Assembly (NCBI GenBank): GCA_963555705.1
Contig: OY743171.1
Coordinates: 14,941,352-15,005,351, forward strand
Length of the DNA: 64,000 nucleotides
Direction of reading: 5' to 3'
DNA from: Ligustrum vulgare
Lineage: Eukaryota > Streptophyta > Magnoliopsida > Lamiales > Oleaceae
The notes beneath the pieces were generated by a model. That model saw only the letters and a program-made list of their open reading frames with translations, was not told where the DNA came from and ran no database searches. Shown here one piece after another: positions 34,191 through 45,750 of the stretch (within the stretch, counting starts at the first letter, position 1; every line of letters begins with the position of its first letter). The position numbers and the translations under genes are program-made.

Positions 34191-35680
34191 TTTCTAAATC
34201 CCGAACTTACAAGATTCATTTTCGAGCAGGGATAAAATCCATGTTCAATACTCACTTTCCCACTCTTATCATCCAAAATCAAATCATTGACATTGAAACC
34301 AACTCCATTCCTAGAAAAATTTATACATATTTCATTGATTCACCCAAACATAATTATACATATTTTATCATATTTCATTGATTCACCCAAACACATTTAT
34401 ACAAATTTGATATTTCATTAAAAAATTCATCAAATTTCAATCTATAAATTATAAAATAGAAATTTGATAAGTATTAGCCAAAATAGAGATTTCGCAAAGA
34501 GTATCCAATGGAGATTTTCACAAATATAAGACAAAATACCAAATGACTCATTAAAGGCGGCAATTGAAGGCGGGGCGGTGAGGAATCCAGTCAGGAATGG
34601 CCGGAGGAGGCAGTAGCGTGGCTACATTCTAGCTTTTCTCACTCTGCAGTGTGTATTGTTTATACGGTAGTCTATAGATTAAGTAAAATTTGGGCCCCTA
34701 AAAGTTTTTGGACCATTGGGCCCTGGAATAGTTGCTTCACTTGCTTCTAATCAGGTCCGGCTCTGATGCTATTAATGACATCAAGATGTTATTTTTTAAT
34801 GTATCAACTACTTTTTTGTTTTATAAAAATTATTATTCATTTTATAATTATTGTATTATTTTGAAGTTGAAAAATATATAATATAGGTGTCCAATAGAAT
34901 TTCTCAATGAGAAGTTTAATGCAAGCTAACAAATGAGAACAAACTGTAAAAATATTTTCCGTAAAATCGTCTCAAAGATCAAAAGAAAAAGTTTTACAAT
35001 ATATTTTTTACTTTTCTTCAATACACCATTCATTTTATATTATATCATTTAACTCTATAATACTATCTATAATTTGTTAACTAATTTCAATTTTGTTATT
35101 GATGATTAATTTCAGTTCGAGTTGTTTCTCTTATCAAATTAAAACAAATAATAAATATATGAAACTTTTTAAGTAAATTCAATTAAATTATGTTAATTTT
35201 TACAACTTCATATTTTGATCAATTCATTCGTCATTTTGACATTAATTTTATTTATTTACCGATTCTGTTCATTTTTCTATTTTTAACATTATAAATTGAA
35301 ATAACCACAATATGCAAAACATATATTACACATTTTAACAACAAGTTTATTTAATTTTGATTAAACAATTCATCAATCAGTAATTTTTATTAAAATATTA
35401 AAATAAAAATGTAACAATATGAAGAAAGAAATAGTCAATATGAAGAAACCAAAACCGAATAATGTAACAATATTTATTAAAACTAATTGAAAATCGAATA
35501 ATGTAACAGATAAGTATGGACAGTAACCAATTAACAGTAAATCGTTAAGATTTATTTTAGTGCAATACCAGATGAATCTTCCTGATGCAGATTCGTCTGG
35601 ATAGTAAAATGTAAATGGACAGAATAAATTATGCAGAATTGTAAATAGACAAGAACACAATAATTTGAGCTTAACGTGAG
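34191..35680. other. No gene; possible copia LTR start at right end
   Basis: Mostly AT-rich. The last part (about 35540-35680; also 40480-40620) is followed, in copy 2 only, by AAAAACCCTAACAGGGAAAAT and GGCCCGCACCC. That context is often seen inside copia LTRs, so copy 1 may have lost the rest of such an LTR at the duplication junction. Confidence 0.3.
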
Positions 35681-36026
35681 AAATTGTTCCTTGGGTAGTC
35701 CTAGTCTTTGCTGCCATGAAGTTGTAAATCAACTAAGAGAAAAGGTCTTTCCAATTCATTAAAGAATTATCTGGCAGAGTTCACAACCATCTCTGTGCTC
35801 TATCCCCGAGAGTTAGAGGGAAGGTCCAGCACATAATGGCATCACTTACTCCTTGCAATTCCATCCAATTAAGGAGTGTATCGTTCTAAGTGAGCTACCA
35901 AGTCTGTGGTCCTGTCATGGCTGAGGCATCTTTGTCTTACTTGGTAAGATATCTATTAGGATCTCTTTTGAAAATGAAGAAGACCTGATTGGTGTATGAT
36001 CATTGTCGGGCCCCAACCCCTTATGC

Positions 36027-36415
36027 TGGCTTGTTACAATACCTGACCAAGTAATAGTACATCCTGAATGAACTATTTGGGTTCTTATAAAGTACAAAGT
36101 AGTTGAATTTATTGGTTCAACATTCCTAATGTCAGAATAACTGTTTGAAGAGTGGCGGTTGGTCAAACTCTGGGTAGCGCACGAACAGACCTCTAGGTCT
36201 GTACCTTGCTCGCTGATCATAGTCTCTCGGGAATTTGATACAATCTAATACTCAAGTTGTTCATCTTATCTATTGTCTTTGGATCACACATTGTACGAGC
36301 TCATCTATGTTAGTCCAGATCAATGTGAAACTACATCCCAGGTCGTGTGTCATCAAATATCCCATGTCACCTCATACATTATCAACTAAAATCCATGTCA
36401 GATCGTGTATCAACA
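36027..36415 (-). repeat. Duplicated gypsy 5' LTR
   Basis: Copy of 31091-31479 carried by the tandem duplication, with one visible substitution. It is not an independent insertion. Confidence 0.9.
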
Positions 36416-36899
36416 TGTTGGATCAGTTTGGACCATTATGCTTGCTTCCACACTCGATTTAGGCTTGTTATGAGCATAAATTTGTCAGTCTAAAATTAAA
36501 AATTGGACCTAGTCTAGTTGTCTTCCAATTCTATACATTTTGACACGACCTTTTCATTATGACATACATGTAAGTCAGTTTGAATTCAAACTAGCTTGTT
36601 TCCATTCTATTTTTTAGAGTGGTGGATCATTCGAAACTAGAGCTACCTAGTCCAATTAGACACTAATACTCACTATTATTGATGATATTTAATAAACAAA
36701 CATGTAAATTAATGTTCACTTGTACAAATCTCATGTACTTTTCATGTTACTTTGTGACTCATGCATGTTATGAAAAGTAATGTACTTCCCACTTATTTCG
36801 TAACATCTATATATATATATATATAAGTAGAACTGAGGAGAGAGAACCATGAAAATGCATTCTCCTTCCCAAACTACTATCAGCATTATGGAGGAAACT

Positions 36900-37044
36900 T
36901 AGCTCTTGTTTGGTCCATGAGAAATTTTCAGCTTTCTCCTCAAATTCATTTTCAACCACACATTTCTATGGGACCTACCACTTTACATAATTTTCAACAA
37001 CACATTAAAAAAAAAATCAATTTATCCTATGCCAAACAAGCTTT
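36900..37044. mobile_element. Duplicate of the AGCTCTTGTTTGG MITE
   Basis: Copy of 31960-32104 within the tandem duplication. Confidence 0.5.
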
Positions 37045-37282
37045 TAATGCAATAGAAATAAATGTAAGTCAATATCTCTTACTAACAAATTCCCGACTTT
37101 CATCACTCCATTTATTCTTTTTATTATTTGTATTTGTCAAGTTATTCTTCTAAAACTTTCACTACTAATAATTTATTAATATTTAAAACATATAATTGTA
37201 ATATTTAGGTATTAATAATTATCACGTTAAATTAAATTTGATTTTTTGTGAGGACTAGTAATAATTAAAAAAATTTCATCTA

Positions 37283-37639
37283 TGTTTGGCAGACCAAGCT
37301 GATAGCCGATAGCTGATAGCTAGTTGATTGGAATAGAAGTGTTTGACAAAACTAGTTGAAAAGCTATCTCAGAAATACAAAATGACATGAAAGGAAAATA
37401 TATTTTAAATACCCTAATAGCATAAGGGTTTAATTAAAAAATAAATAAATAAAGGGGCTTAAATGGAATAAAAAATGAAAAAGCTCATGGAGCTTATTTC
37501 AAAAACTTGAAAAAGTAGCTTTTGAGATAAGCTTTAGCTTCTCAAATAAGCTCATCAACCAAACGGAGTTTATTTTAGTAGATGAAGCTTATAAGCTCTC
37601 CAGAAAAGCTATAAGGTAGCTTATTTGGCTTACCAAACA
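37283..37639. mobile_element. Duplicate of the TGTTTGGCA MITE
   Basis: Copy of 32343-32699 within the tandem duplication. Confidence 0.7.
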
Positions 37640-38981
37640 ATAATCATAAAAGAAAGATAGGAGAAAAATAAGGAATGCTGTGTTTTCACTCCAAAGGTAA
37701 AATTACTATAATTAGTAAGTAATTTTCAATAACATATTAAATTTGCTTTCATTTATTATCTATGCTATTGACTAATCTATACACGCAATTATAATAATAC
37801 TTAATATATATTTTGCATTTTTCATGTACATGTGTTATGCAAATTAATTTTTATTTTTTAGAAATAACAACCAATTTAGAGCATTGCATGAGCAATCTTT
37901 CTTATAAGTTAATCTAGTTTTAAGTAAGTAGATTAGAAGTAATAATAAAGAGATTGGGCATAATAAATTTAAATAAAACGTAAATATTATAAATATCTAG
38001 AAACTTCTGTAAATGATAAAAGTTTTAGTAAAGTATACCAGTATTACTAATAAAAATGGAGATATTTTCCACGTGACAATAATTTCTTAGTTGATGACCA
38101 TGTTCTTTGTTAGTAGGGTAGTATTTGCTTATGACAATTGCTCTTTTGTCACTTCTTATATGTGATCATTGGTTCACATTTATGGATATATCATTTATGT
38201 CGACCTGGTCCCACAAAGTAATTTGGTTATCTAAGATGTTGATTAAATGATTTGTATAAACTTAACTCAAGGTGATGGTCTCCAAAGTTACACGTTATGC
38301 TTGATTAAAAATATTAATTTGTGATAGAGATGGAGAAACAAAAAATTCAATCACAAATGTGGACTTCAAAGACATTTTTCCAAAATTTAAATTAGCTATG
38401 TTGTTTTTAAAAGTTTCATTAAAAAATTTAAATAGATCATATATTTTTATCAAATTCACTTTCACGGACTACAAATTCCATGCATCACACAGGTTAAACA
38501 CTAGTATATATAAAAACTGAAGTGTTGTCACCAAAATCCACACATAATTTTCCGCCTAAACAACTTTCTAAATCTGGAGTTATTTGCCAAAAAATATTGT
38601 ATTAAATGTTTTAGCAAGTATTATGGTACATGTATCATTAATGGCATTAGCATCCATGATATGCTATTTAGAGCTCGACTTGTGTTTCTCGAGGCCTAAA
38701 ACAAAAAGTGTATTCTAGGAAAAATGAGCTCCTCTCGTTTGCGACGAACCTCACGCTGCCCCCAAATTATTATTTTTTTAGAAAAAGAAAAAAGAATAAT
38801 GATAAAATTCAAATTCACACGTGACAAATGTACTAAAGAATACATATTATTTTAGCAATTTTAATCCTTGCTCAAATATGAACCAAATCCATTTTCAAAA
38901 CTCTGATCACTGAAACCTTTTTTACAATTGACATTCAAATTCAAATTAATCCCATTAAATCCAGGTTCAGTCCTATAGCCT

Positions 38982-39130
38982 CTATTTGGTAATACTGTGT
39001 GATTTATAAATATAAGGTATATAGTAGTTCAAAATTGGTGAGAGAAAATGTGTATGGTTAAAAAGTGATTTGGAAAATTGTGTAATTTATAAACTAGTTT
39101 ATAAAAAAGTTTATTCTATTTACCAAACAC
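38982..39130. mobile_element. Duplicate of the shared-core MITE
   Basis: Copy of 34042-34190 within the tandem duplication. Confidence 0.6.
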
Positions 39131-40620
39131 TTTCTAAATCCCGAACTTACAAGATTCATTTTCGAGCAGGGATAAAATCCATGTTCAATACTCACTTTCC
39201 CACTCTTATCATCCAAAATCAAATCATTGACATTGAAACCAACTCCATTCCTAGAAAAATTTATACATATTTCATTGATTCACCCAAACATAATTATACA
39301 TATTTTATCATATTTCATTGATTCACCCAAACACATTTATACAAATTTGATATTTCATTAAAAAATTCATCAAATTTCAATCTATAAATTATAAAATAGA
39401 AATTTGATAAGTATTAGCCAAAATAGAGATTTCGCAAAGAGTATCCAATGGAGATTTTCACAAATATAAGACAAAATACCAAATGACTCATTAAAGGCGG
39501 CAATTGAAGGCGGGGCGGTGAGGAATCCAGTCAGGAATGGCCGGAGGAGGCAGTAGCGTGGCTACATTCTAGCTTTTCTCACTCTGCAGTGTGTATTGTT
39601 TATACGGTAGTCTATAGATTAAGTAAAATTTGGGCCCCTAAAAGTTTTTGGACCATTGGGCCCTGGAATAGTTGCTTCACTTGCTTCTAATCAGGTCCGG
39701 CTCTGATGCTATTAATGACATCAATATGTTATTTTTTAATGTATCAACTACTTTTTTGTTTTATAAAAATTATTATTCATTTTATAATTATTGTATTATT
39801 TTGAAGTTGAAAAATATATAATATAGGTGTCCAATAGAATTTCTCAATGAGAAGTTTAATGCAAGCTAACAAATGAGAACAAACTGTAAAAATATTTTCC
39901 GTAAAATCGTCTCAAAGATCAAAAGAAAAAGTTTTACAATATATTTTTTACTTTTCTTCAATACACCATTCATTTTATATTATATCATTTAACTCTATAA
40001 TACTATCTATAATTTGTTAACTAATTTCAATTTTGTTATTGATGATTAATTTCAGTTCGAGTTGTTTCTCTTATCAAATTAAAACAAATAATAAATATAT
40101 GAAACTTTTTAAGTAAATTCAATTAAATTATGTTAATTTTTACAACTTCATATTTTGATCAATTCATTCGTCATTTTGACATTAATTTTATTTATTTACC
40201 GATTCTGTTCATTTTTCTATTTTTAACATTATAAATTGAAATAACCACAATATGCAAAACATATATTACACATTTTAACAACAAGTTTATTTAATTTTGA
40301 TTAAACAATTCATCAATCAGTAATTTTTATTAAAATATTAAAATAAAAATGTAACAATATGAAGAAAGAAATAGTCAATATGAAGAAACCAAAACCGAAT
40401 AATGTAACAATATTTATTAAAACTAATTGAAAATCGAATAATGTAACAGATAAGTATGGACAGTAACCAATTAACAGTAAATCGTTAAGATTTATTTTAG
40501 TGCAATACCAGATGAATCTTCCTGATGCAGATTCGTCTGGATAGTAAAATGTAAATGGACAGAATAAATTATGCAGAATTGTAAATAGACAAGAACACAA
40601 TAATTTGAGCTTAACGTGAG

Positions 40621-42070
40621 AAAAACCCTAACAGGGAAAATCTACGGCCCGCACCCTGCGGATAAAAATCAATCACTATATAAGAAAAGAGTTTATACAG
40701 ATCAATCTAAACTAGAGGATAAATCTACGCATAGACTTATCAAACATCCAAGAAATAGATCACTCCACGATCCTTCTATAGCAGGTAATGTGAGCTGGTG
40801 TTCCACCACTCTTCCGTAGTTTTCTTTGAATCTGCAACACTGTTCAGCAACCTCGAACTCCCGTTCGAATATGATTCAAACCTCCCGTTTGATCTTCACA
40901 CTGAAGGTCTTTTCTTCTCTAAGTGATTGATAATCTCCTCCCGGAAAATCGAAGTCAAAACAATGTTGAAGCCGTGAATATTAGTACACCACAAGAAAAT
41001 TAGCTTCAAAACTTCTTAAGTCACAAATATGAAGAAGTCGTATATTTTTAGCACACCACGAATTATTGGCTTCAATGACTTCTTCTTGTAGTGGACGTGT
41101 ATGTTTAAGCACCACACAGATTTTTGTATTTTACACGTCTCAAGGAAAACCATCCACGTTTTCCTTATTTATATGCAATTGGATTGCTTGGCCATCAAGA
41201 ATCCTACTTGCACTAAATCTTGATTTACTGCAATAAAAGCAAGAAAGATAATTAGAGATAATGATAAGATATTAATAAATCTTACCATAAGTGAAGATAA
41301 GGTAAGATATTCACAATTGGTTATGGAATAAAAGATCTTACCATATGAAGTGATAAGGTAAGATATTCACAATTGGTTATGGAATAAAAGATCTTACCAT
41401 ATGAAGTGATAAACTTGAATACCAAGAATCAAGATACTCGGCCTAATCAAGAAATAAATCATAAAGAAACTTACCACAATATTTCAAGATCATCATGCTC
41501 GGCCATAAAGAGTTTTCAGTCAATAAAAATATTTCTTGATGTAATCTTACCATAAAAGATAAACTTGGACACCAAGAATGAAATCATGAAGATACTCGAA
41601 AAATAGGGTTATTTTAACAAGGCTAAAATATTATCTTAATACTTATAAAAAATAATAAGTGATAAAGATAAAATTTTAAGCCTAGTAAAATATTATCAAA
41701 ATTCTTGATCCTTATCATAAGTGATAAGTGATCGAATTCTAGTCATTATCACAATACTTATCACACTTTATCTCCAAACAATATCAATTATCACAAGATA
41801 ATTATCCCAACAATATAGGAGATAAATATTCAAAATACGTCAAAATAATTATGAAGTAATATAATTAAAACTTAATAAATTACTAAATAAAAATATTTAG
41901 TAATAAACTAAATTTATCAAATTACAAACCTGTAGGAAAATAGAAAATGCCAATAAACATAACTTAAAATAAGTTAACACTAATGATTAATTTTTAGGTT
42001 TATTATTTCTACTCATGGTAGTAAAAAATATTTGGACAATTTTTTTATCTATTCTACACAGCATAAGTTT
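40621..42070. other. Probable copia LTR fragment and AT-rich DNA
   Basis: From 40621 the sequence continues the unduplicated flank with cctaacagggaaaa, cggcccgcaccctgcgg and caccactcttccgtag, in the style of copia LTR R/U5 regions. Downstream (41200-41800) is rich in ataaggtaagat / atcttaccat words and includes a 56-bp tandem repeat. No coding sequence was found and the LTR edges are unknown. Confidence 0.35.
41297..41408. repeat. Tandem duplication of a 56-bp unit
   Basis: ATAAGGTAAGATATTCACAA, then TTGGTTATGG, AAAGATCTTACCATATGAAG and TG, occurs twice head to tail without visible change. The unit contains near-complementary GGTAAGAT and ATCTTACC. Confidence 0.9.
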
Positions 42071-42242
42071 GCTAAGACTCTGTTTGGAAAATTATTAAAA
42101 AACATGTTTTTAAACAACACAATTTTTCAAACCACTTTTTAACCACACCCATTTTCTGTCTCCACTTGTCAAACACATTTCACCTCGAAAACCTTAAAAA
42201 ACATGTTTTAAACATAAAAATGTTAACGAATAGAGACTAAGC
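42071..42242. mobile_element. MITE with CTCTGTTTGG-type ends
   Basis: Left end GCTAAGACTCTGTTTGG and complement of the right end GCTTAGTCTCTATTCG form an imperfect inverted repeat of about 20 bp. The minus strand contains GGTTAAAAAGTGGTTTGAAAA, related to the shared MITE core. Non-coding, hAT-like in appearance. Confidence 0.55.
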
Positions 42243-42308
42243 CTCTGTTCGGAAGCCCCCTTTTGTTCATAAATGATTTATTTTCGTTTTCGAAGTAAAA
42301 TATATGGA

Positions 42309-42469
42309 TGTTAATATAATATTGTATTAGTAAATGACAGCTGCACCACTGTAACCCAAGGATTATTACCATGTGTATCTCTTATTCCTCCTATATATAT
42401 GGGATTTTGGTTCATAATAATAAACACAAGTTTATTGGCCTTTTTATTTCTTCTCTTTAGTTTATAACA
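42309..42469 (+). repeat. 5' LTR of the + strand copia element
   Basis: Starts TGTTAATATAATATTGTATT and ends TTTATAACA. It aligns with 48203-48374 (TGTAAATATTATATTGTATT to TCTATAACA). A CCTATATATATGGGATTTTGG segment is a likely TATA region. Confidence 0.9.
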
Positions 42470-42484
42470 CGTTATCAGCACGAG
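42470..42484 (+). other. Primer-binding site CGTTATCAGCACGAG
   Basis: Directly after the 5' LTR the sequence reads CGTTATCAGCACGAG. I recall TTATCAGCACGA following the 5' LTR in many plant copia elements with short LTRs of this type. The priming tRNA is not identified here. Confidence 0.7.
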
Positions 42485-43224
42485 TCTCTACCCTATCCAG
42501 TAATATGATAAGATTATGCTCTACAGTTGCATCTATATAATGATCCTCTATATCATAAACCTAATTATTGTTAATCAACGTGAACCAGAAAATATATTCA
42601 TTTACCAGATCTAGTATTTTTGGTATAAAAAAATAACCCATATATCGTAGATCTGAAAAGCTCAAAAAAATAAAAATTTTACAAACTACAAATCTCTGTA
42701 GGATCCAAAAAGTTTCCATAAGAGAAAAGAAGAACAGATCTGGCCGAATTAATTAGCGGAAAATTTGATTGAAACTTTCAAAGAAATTTTCAAAGTAAAT
42801 TCATGCCAAACCAGACATCACATGAACGATCAGAGATCGGATTCAGACTCACAATAACCGGATGATTTCACAGCATCAGTGTATGTCGATGGCCAATGCA
42901 TGGACATAGGGGCGCGTGGATCAAATCCCACGCAGAGACATCGAAGCGGCATGTGGGAGCTTGTGCAAATTTTTTCGTCAACGGTCTCGAAAAACAGTTT
43001 GTTCACCTTGAAATTTATAATTTTCCTATGGTCTTACATTTTTGTTTGTTGGAGTTTTGATGATTTCTCGGTGGTCAAATGTGCCGAATAATTAAAAACT
43101 AAGTTTGATGCTATTCTAGCGAGATTTTATAATTCGGACCAAAAGTAAGTTTGTTCAAAATTAAACTTTAAACCTATTGACTTATTATCCTTGAAGAATT
43201 AATCAAAATCTTAGAACTATATTA
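42485..43224 (+). other. Leader of the + strand copia element, no gag seen
   Basis: No gag start or gag motif was recognised. The 70-residue frame at 42879-43091 lacks gag features. Confidence 0.4.
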
Positions 43225-44194
43225 TTCTAGAAGAATAATGTTTGGTTGCTCCTGAAGTATCACAACGTACAGTATATTAGTATTCTAAGAATATTTATTA
43301 TAGATCTATCCATTACAAGTATTATTGTTATTGTTGATTTAAATTGATAATTCATTATGTTGTTGCTTCTGAAGCAGTACAATAAATAATTAATATTCCA
43401 GAACAATATTAACGATATAATTGTCTATTATAAATAATTTGTTGTTACTCCTGAAGTAGCACAACATTATAATTAATATTCTAGAACAATATTACTTGCT
43501 CCTGAAGAGCATGAATTACATTTTTCAATATTCCAAAAGAATATTGAGTTATTATTCTTGAAAATAGTAATTTTAGAACTATATTTATTCCAGTAGAATA
43601 ATTCGTTGTTGCTAAGCAGCAGAATCAATAATTAATATTCCAGAAGAATATTAATCGTACAACTATCTATTATAAATAAATATAAGCGGTATATGTTATA
43701 TGATTTGTAATATTAATTTAACTATACTGGTTGATGATAGACATAAATCTGGTTTAATATAATTTACTACTTCAAATCAATATTTTAGAAGAATGTATTT
43801 CGAATCAATTTTTCAGAAGAATATTGCTTTGTTGTTACATTTCAAAATTCCATCAGTCTAATATAAATAATTTATTGTTACTTTCAAAGTAGAACAAGTT
43901 TATTAATATTCTAGAAAAATATTGACTCAATGCTATAGATGAAGCATAATTTAAAGTATATTTTAAACAAATATGGTGTTTGTGTTCTCGAAGAAACACA
44001 ACCCACGTTAGATAGATATTCCAGAAGAATATTTTTTGTTACTCATGTAGAGCACAAATTTAAATATTATATTTTTAGCTAAGAAGGTAAAACGAATCAT
44101 TAATGTCAATATTCCAGAAGAATATTGTAGCATTATGAAATTTATTTGAGTTATTTATTGAAATATTCCAGAAGAATATTGTATTAATATTCTT

Positions 44195-44440
44195 TCTTTC
44201 TTTTTTTATCGAAATCCCTCAAGAGCATGGGAGTGGTTTTAATCCACCTCCGATAACTCCTGTGAGAGGGGAGGGGTTGGATTCCCTACCATTTTATGAA
44301 CACAAAAAAAAAACATTATACCTAGCGGAGGAGGACATAGCCCTTGCCTCCATATAGTATGCCTAGTACAAAAGCATCATGCCTAGTACAAAAGCATCAA
44401 AAATTAAAAAATGATGCATGCAATATTTGAGTATCACTCC

Positions 44441-44483
<43 letters not shown>

Positions 44484-44576
44484 CTGCCCTTTACAAGTTC
44501 AAACTAAGTGCTATGATGCCTAGCTAACTTCTAATGGAGATCTACTCAGATTACCATCTAAGTCTGGTTCCAGAAG
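44195..44576 (-). mobile_element. Poly(A) retroposon with 14-bp TSD
   Basis: Flanked by GTATTAATATTCTT on both sides (44181-44194 and 44577-44590), an exact 14-bp duplication. The left end on the + strand is pyrimidine-rich (TCTTTCTTTTTTTATCG), that is, an A-rich tail on the minus strand. A long TSD with a 3' A-tail is the mark of LINE-driven insertion. It is a SINE or a short LINE 3' end. Inside, (A)40 on the + strand at 44442-44481 suggests a composite origin. No coding sequence was found. Confidence 0.8.
44442..44481. repeat. A40 homopolymer
   Basis: Forty consecutive A bases inside the retroposon. The exact length is uncertain for the usual homopolymer reasons. Confidence 0.9.
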
Positions 44577-45051
44577 GTATTAATATTCTTGAAAAGAAAC
44601 AATTTAAATCAATAATCCAAAAAGAATATTGTAATATTTTTTGGAAATAAATGTTTCATTTGGATAATTTCACTTTTACTCTTGAAAAAGCAAAATTCTA
44701 TTTACATTGAATATTCAGGTTTAATATGTTTAATATATTGTTACTCCAAAAAAGCACAACAGTTATAAAATAATATTATATGCTCTTGAAGGGTATGATA
44801 TTAAAATTTCGATAATTCAAAAGAATATTGACATATTGATATTGAATGGGCAATAAAAACGTGCTTTCGAAGCAGCACATGTTTCGAAAAATTTATCATT
44901 TTGAGTTCATATTTATCCCTGAAGAAAAACAAATAACGAGTGTCATAATGACATTGATTAGTTCGACTACTTGAATGATATATGATTATATAATGTTTAA
45001 TAATTGAATTATATCTTATAAATTGAACCAGAAGTTCAATTTGATTTTATT

Positions 45052-45750
45052 ATTTGGCATGATCAGTTGGACCATCACTGGATCAATAATGATGTGGAAT
45101 TAAAATGGATACTCAATGAAGAACCTAAAGATTTTTCAATTCAATCCTATATGATGATTGTTCTCTTTCATAAAAAAAATTTCATTTATCATCACTAGCT
45201 AAAATATTGATTAAATTCCATATATTTCTGAAAATTAATTATGATGATAAATGGGGCCACATCATCCTCCATGTTAATCATCTAACTATTATTTGTAACT
45301 AATAGATATTATACATATGCTAGATGATAGCATGGTGTTTGCAACCTGAAGTTTGCAAAATTATTGCTCAAATTTTAAATTATGAGCATAATTTTCAGAT
45401 TATATAATCAAGAATGTATCTTGTTAATACTAGTAGACATAAATCTCAACATTATAATAACTGTTAGTTGGGATGTCGATAAATGGTTTAACATTGTTGC
45501 TTGTTAAATGTCTCCAATTAATTGAGAACAAAATACTTCCCATTTTTGTTTGGGGAATTCTATTATGCATCATGTTAGCATCATAGTTCTCCCCATTATT
45601 ATTGGCTTATGGATAGAACCTAATTTTTCATCAAATATTTTTTGATAGTGCAGTATTTGTAAAATTGATCCACCACAATGCACTGAGATGGAAAAAAAAA
45701 AAAAAGAATACTGAGAATAAATGTATAGTTTGAACTCATATCCAAATGGG
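45052..45750 (+). pseudogene. Copia GAG-pre-integrase and integrase remnant
   Basis: At 45052-45090 the + strand encodes WHDQLDHHWINND, a decayed form of the WHDRLGHPG zinc-binding start of the copia integrase region. Near 45240-45290 the bases align with the GDICGPIHPPCG core, with a frameshift. Near 45340-45440 FAKLL and downstream bases align with FARLLAQI and the TIRLDNAGEF catalytic block, where the Asp codon has become GTT (Val). Positions 45590-45700 align with PLQLVFGQEP, the segment where the host-type folding motif of this integrase ends. There are many frameshifts. Identification rests on base-level alignment from memory. Confidence 0.65.

Larger units (their letters stand above)
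30745..35680. repeat. Tandem duplication, copy 1 (4936 bp)
   Basis: Identical in sequence and order to 35681-40620 apart from about four substitutions and one TA-repeat length change. It contains the 5' part of the gypsy gag, the gypsy 5' LTR, and about 4.2 kb of flanking DNA with three MITE-like elements. Left context is ggtgaa|AAATTG, right context is cgtgag|AAATTG. Confidence 0.97.
35681..40620. repeat. Tandem duplication, copy 2 (4940 bp)
   Basis: Second copy of 30745-35680, at an offset of 4936 before the TA repeat near 36815 and 4940 after it. Differences seen: gaggAatc/gaggCatc, tctattTtc/tctattGtc, a 4-bp longer TA run, agaaGtgagg/agaaCtgagg and atcaaGatg/atcaaTatg. The right boundary is cgtgag|AAAAACCC. 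Confidence 0.97.
43225..44900 (+). repeat. Composite hairpin array rich in TTCnnGAA
   Basis: Two motif types alternate. One is AATATTCCAGAAGAATATT and variants, itself nearly palindromic. The other is TTGTTGCTCCTGAAGTAGCA followed by CAA and variants, also partly self-complementary. Outside the inserted retroposon the array contains 11 exact TTCnnGAA sites, starting at 43225, 43396, 43479, 43555, 43638, 43909, 43985, 44019, 44112, 44166 and 44586. Several are TTCTAGAA or TTCCAGAA, the core of plant heat-shock elements. Decayed copies lie between them and at 44600-44900. It occupies the place of gag in the element. Confidence 0.75.

Noticed and set aside
35373..35732. 119-residue hydrophobic minus-strand frame
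   Set aside because: It is created by the duplication junction, joining a gag scrap to AT-rich flank. The counterpart at 40313-40600 lacks the first part.
44568..44575. A further TTCCAGAA site in the array
   Set aside because: It lies in the inserted retroposon, not in the copia element, so it was not counted.
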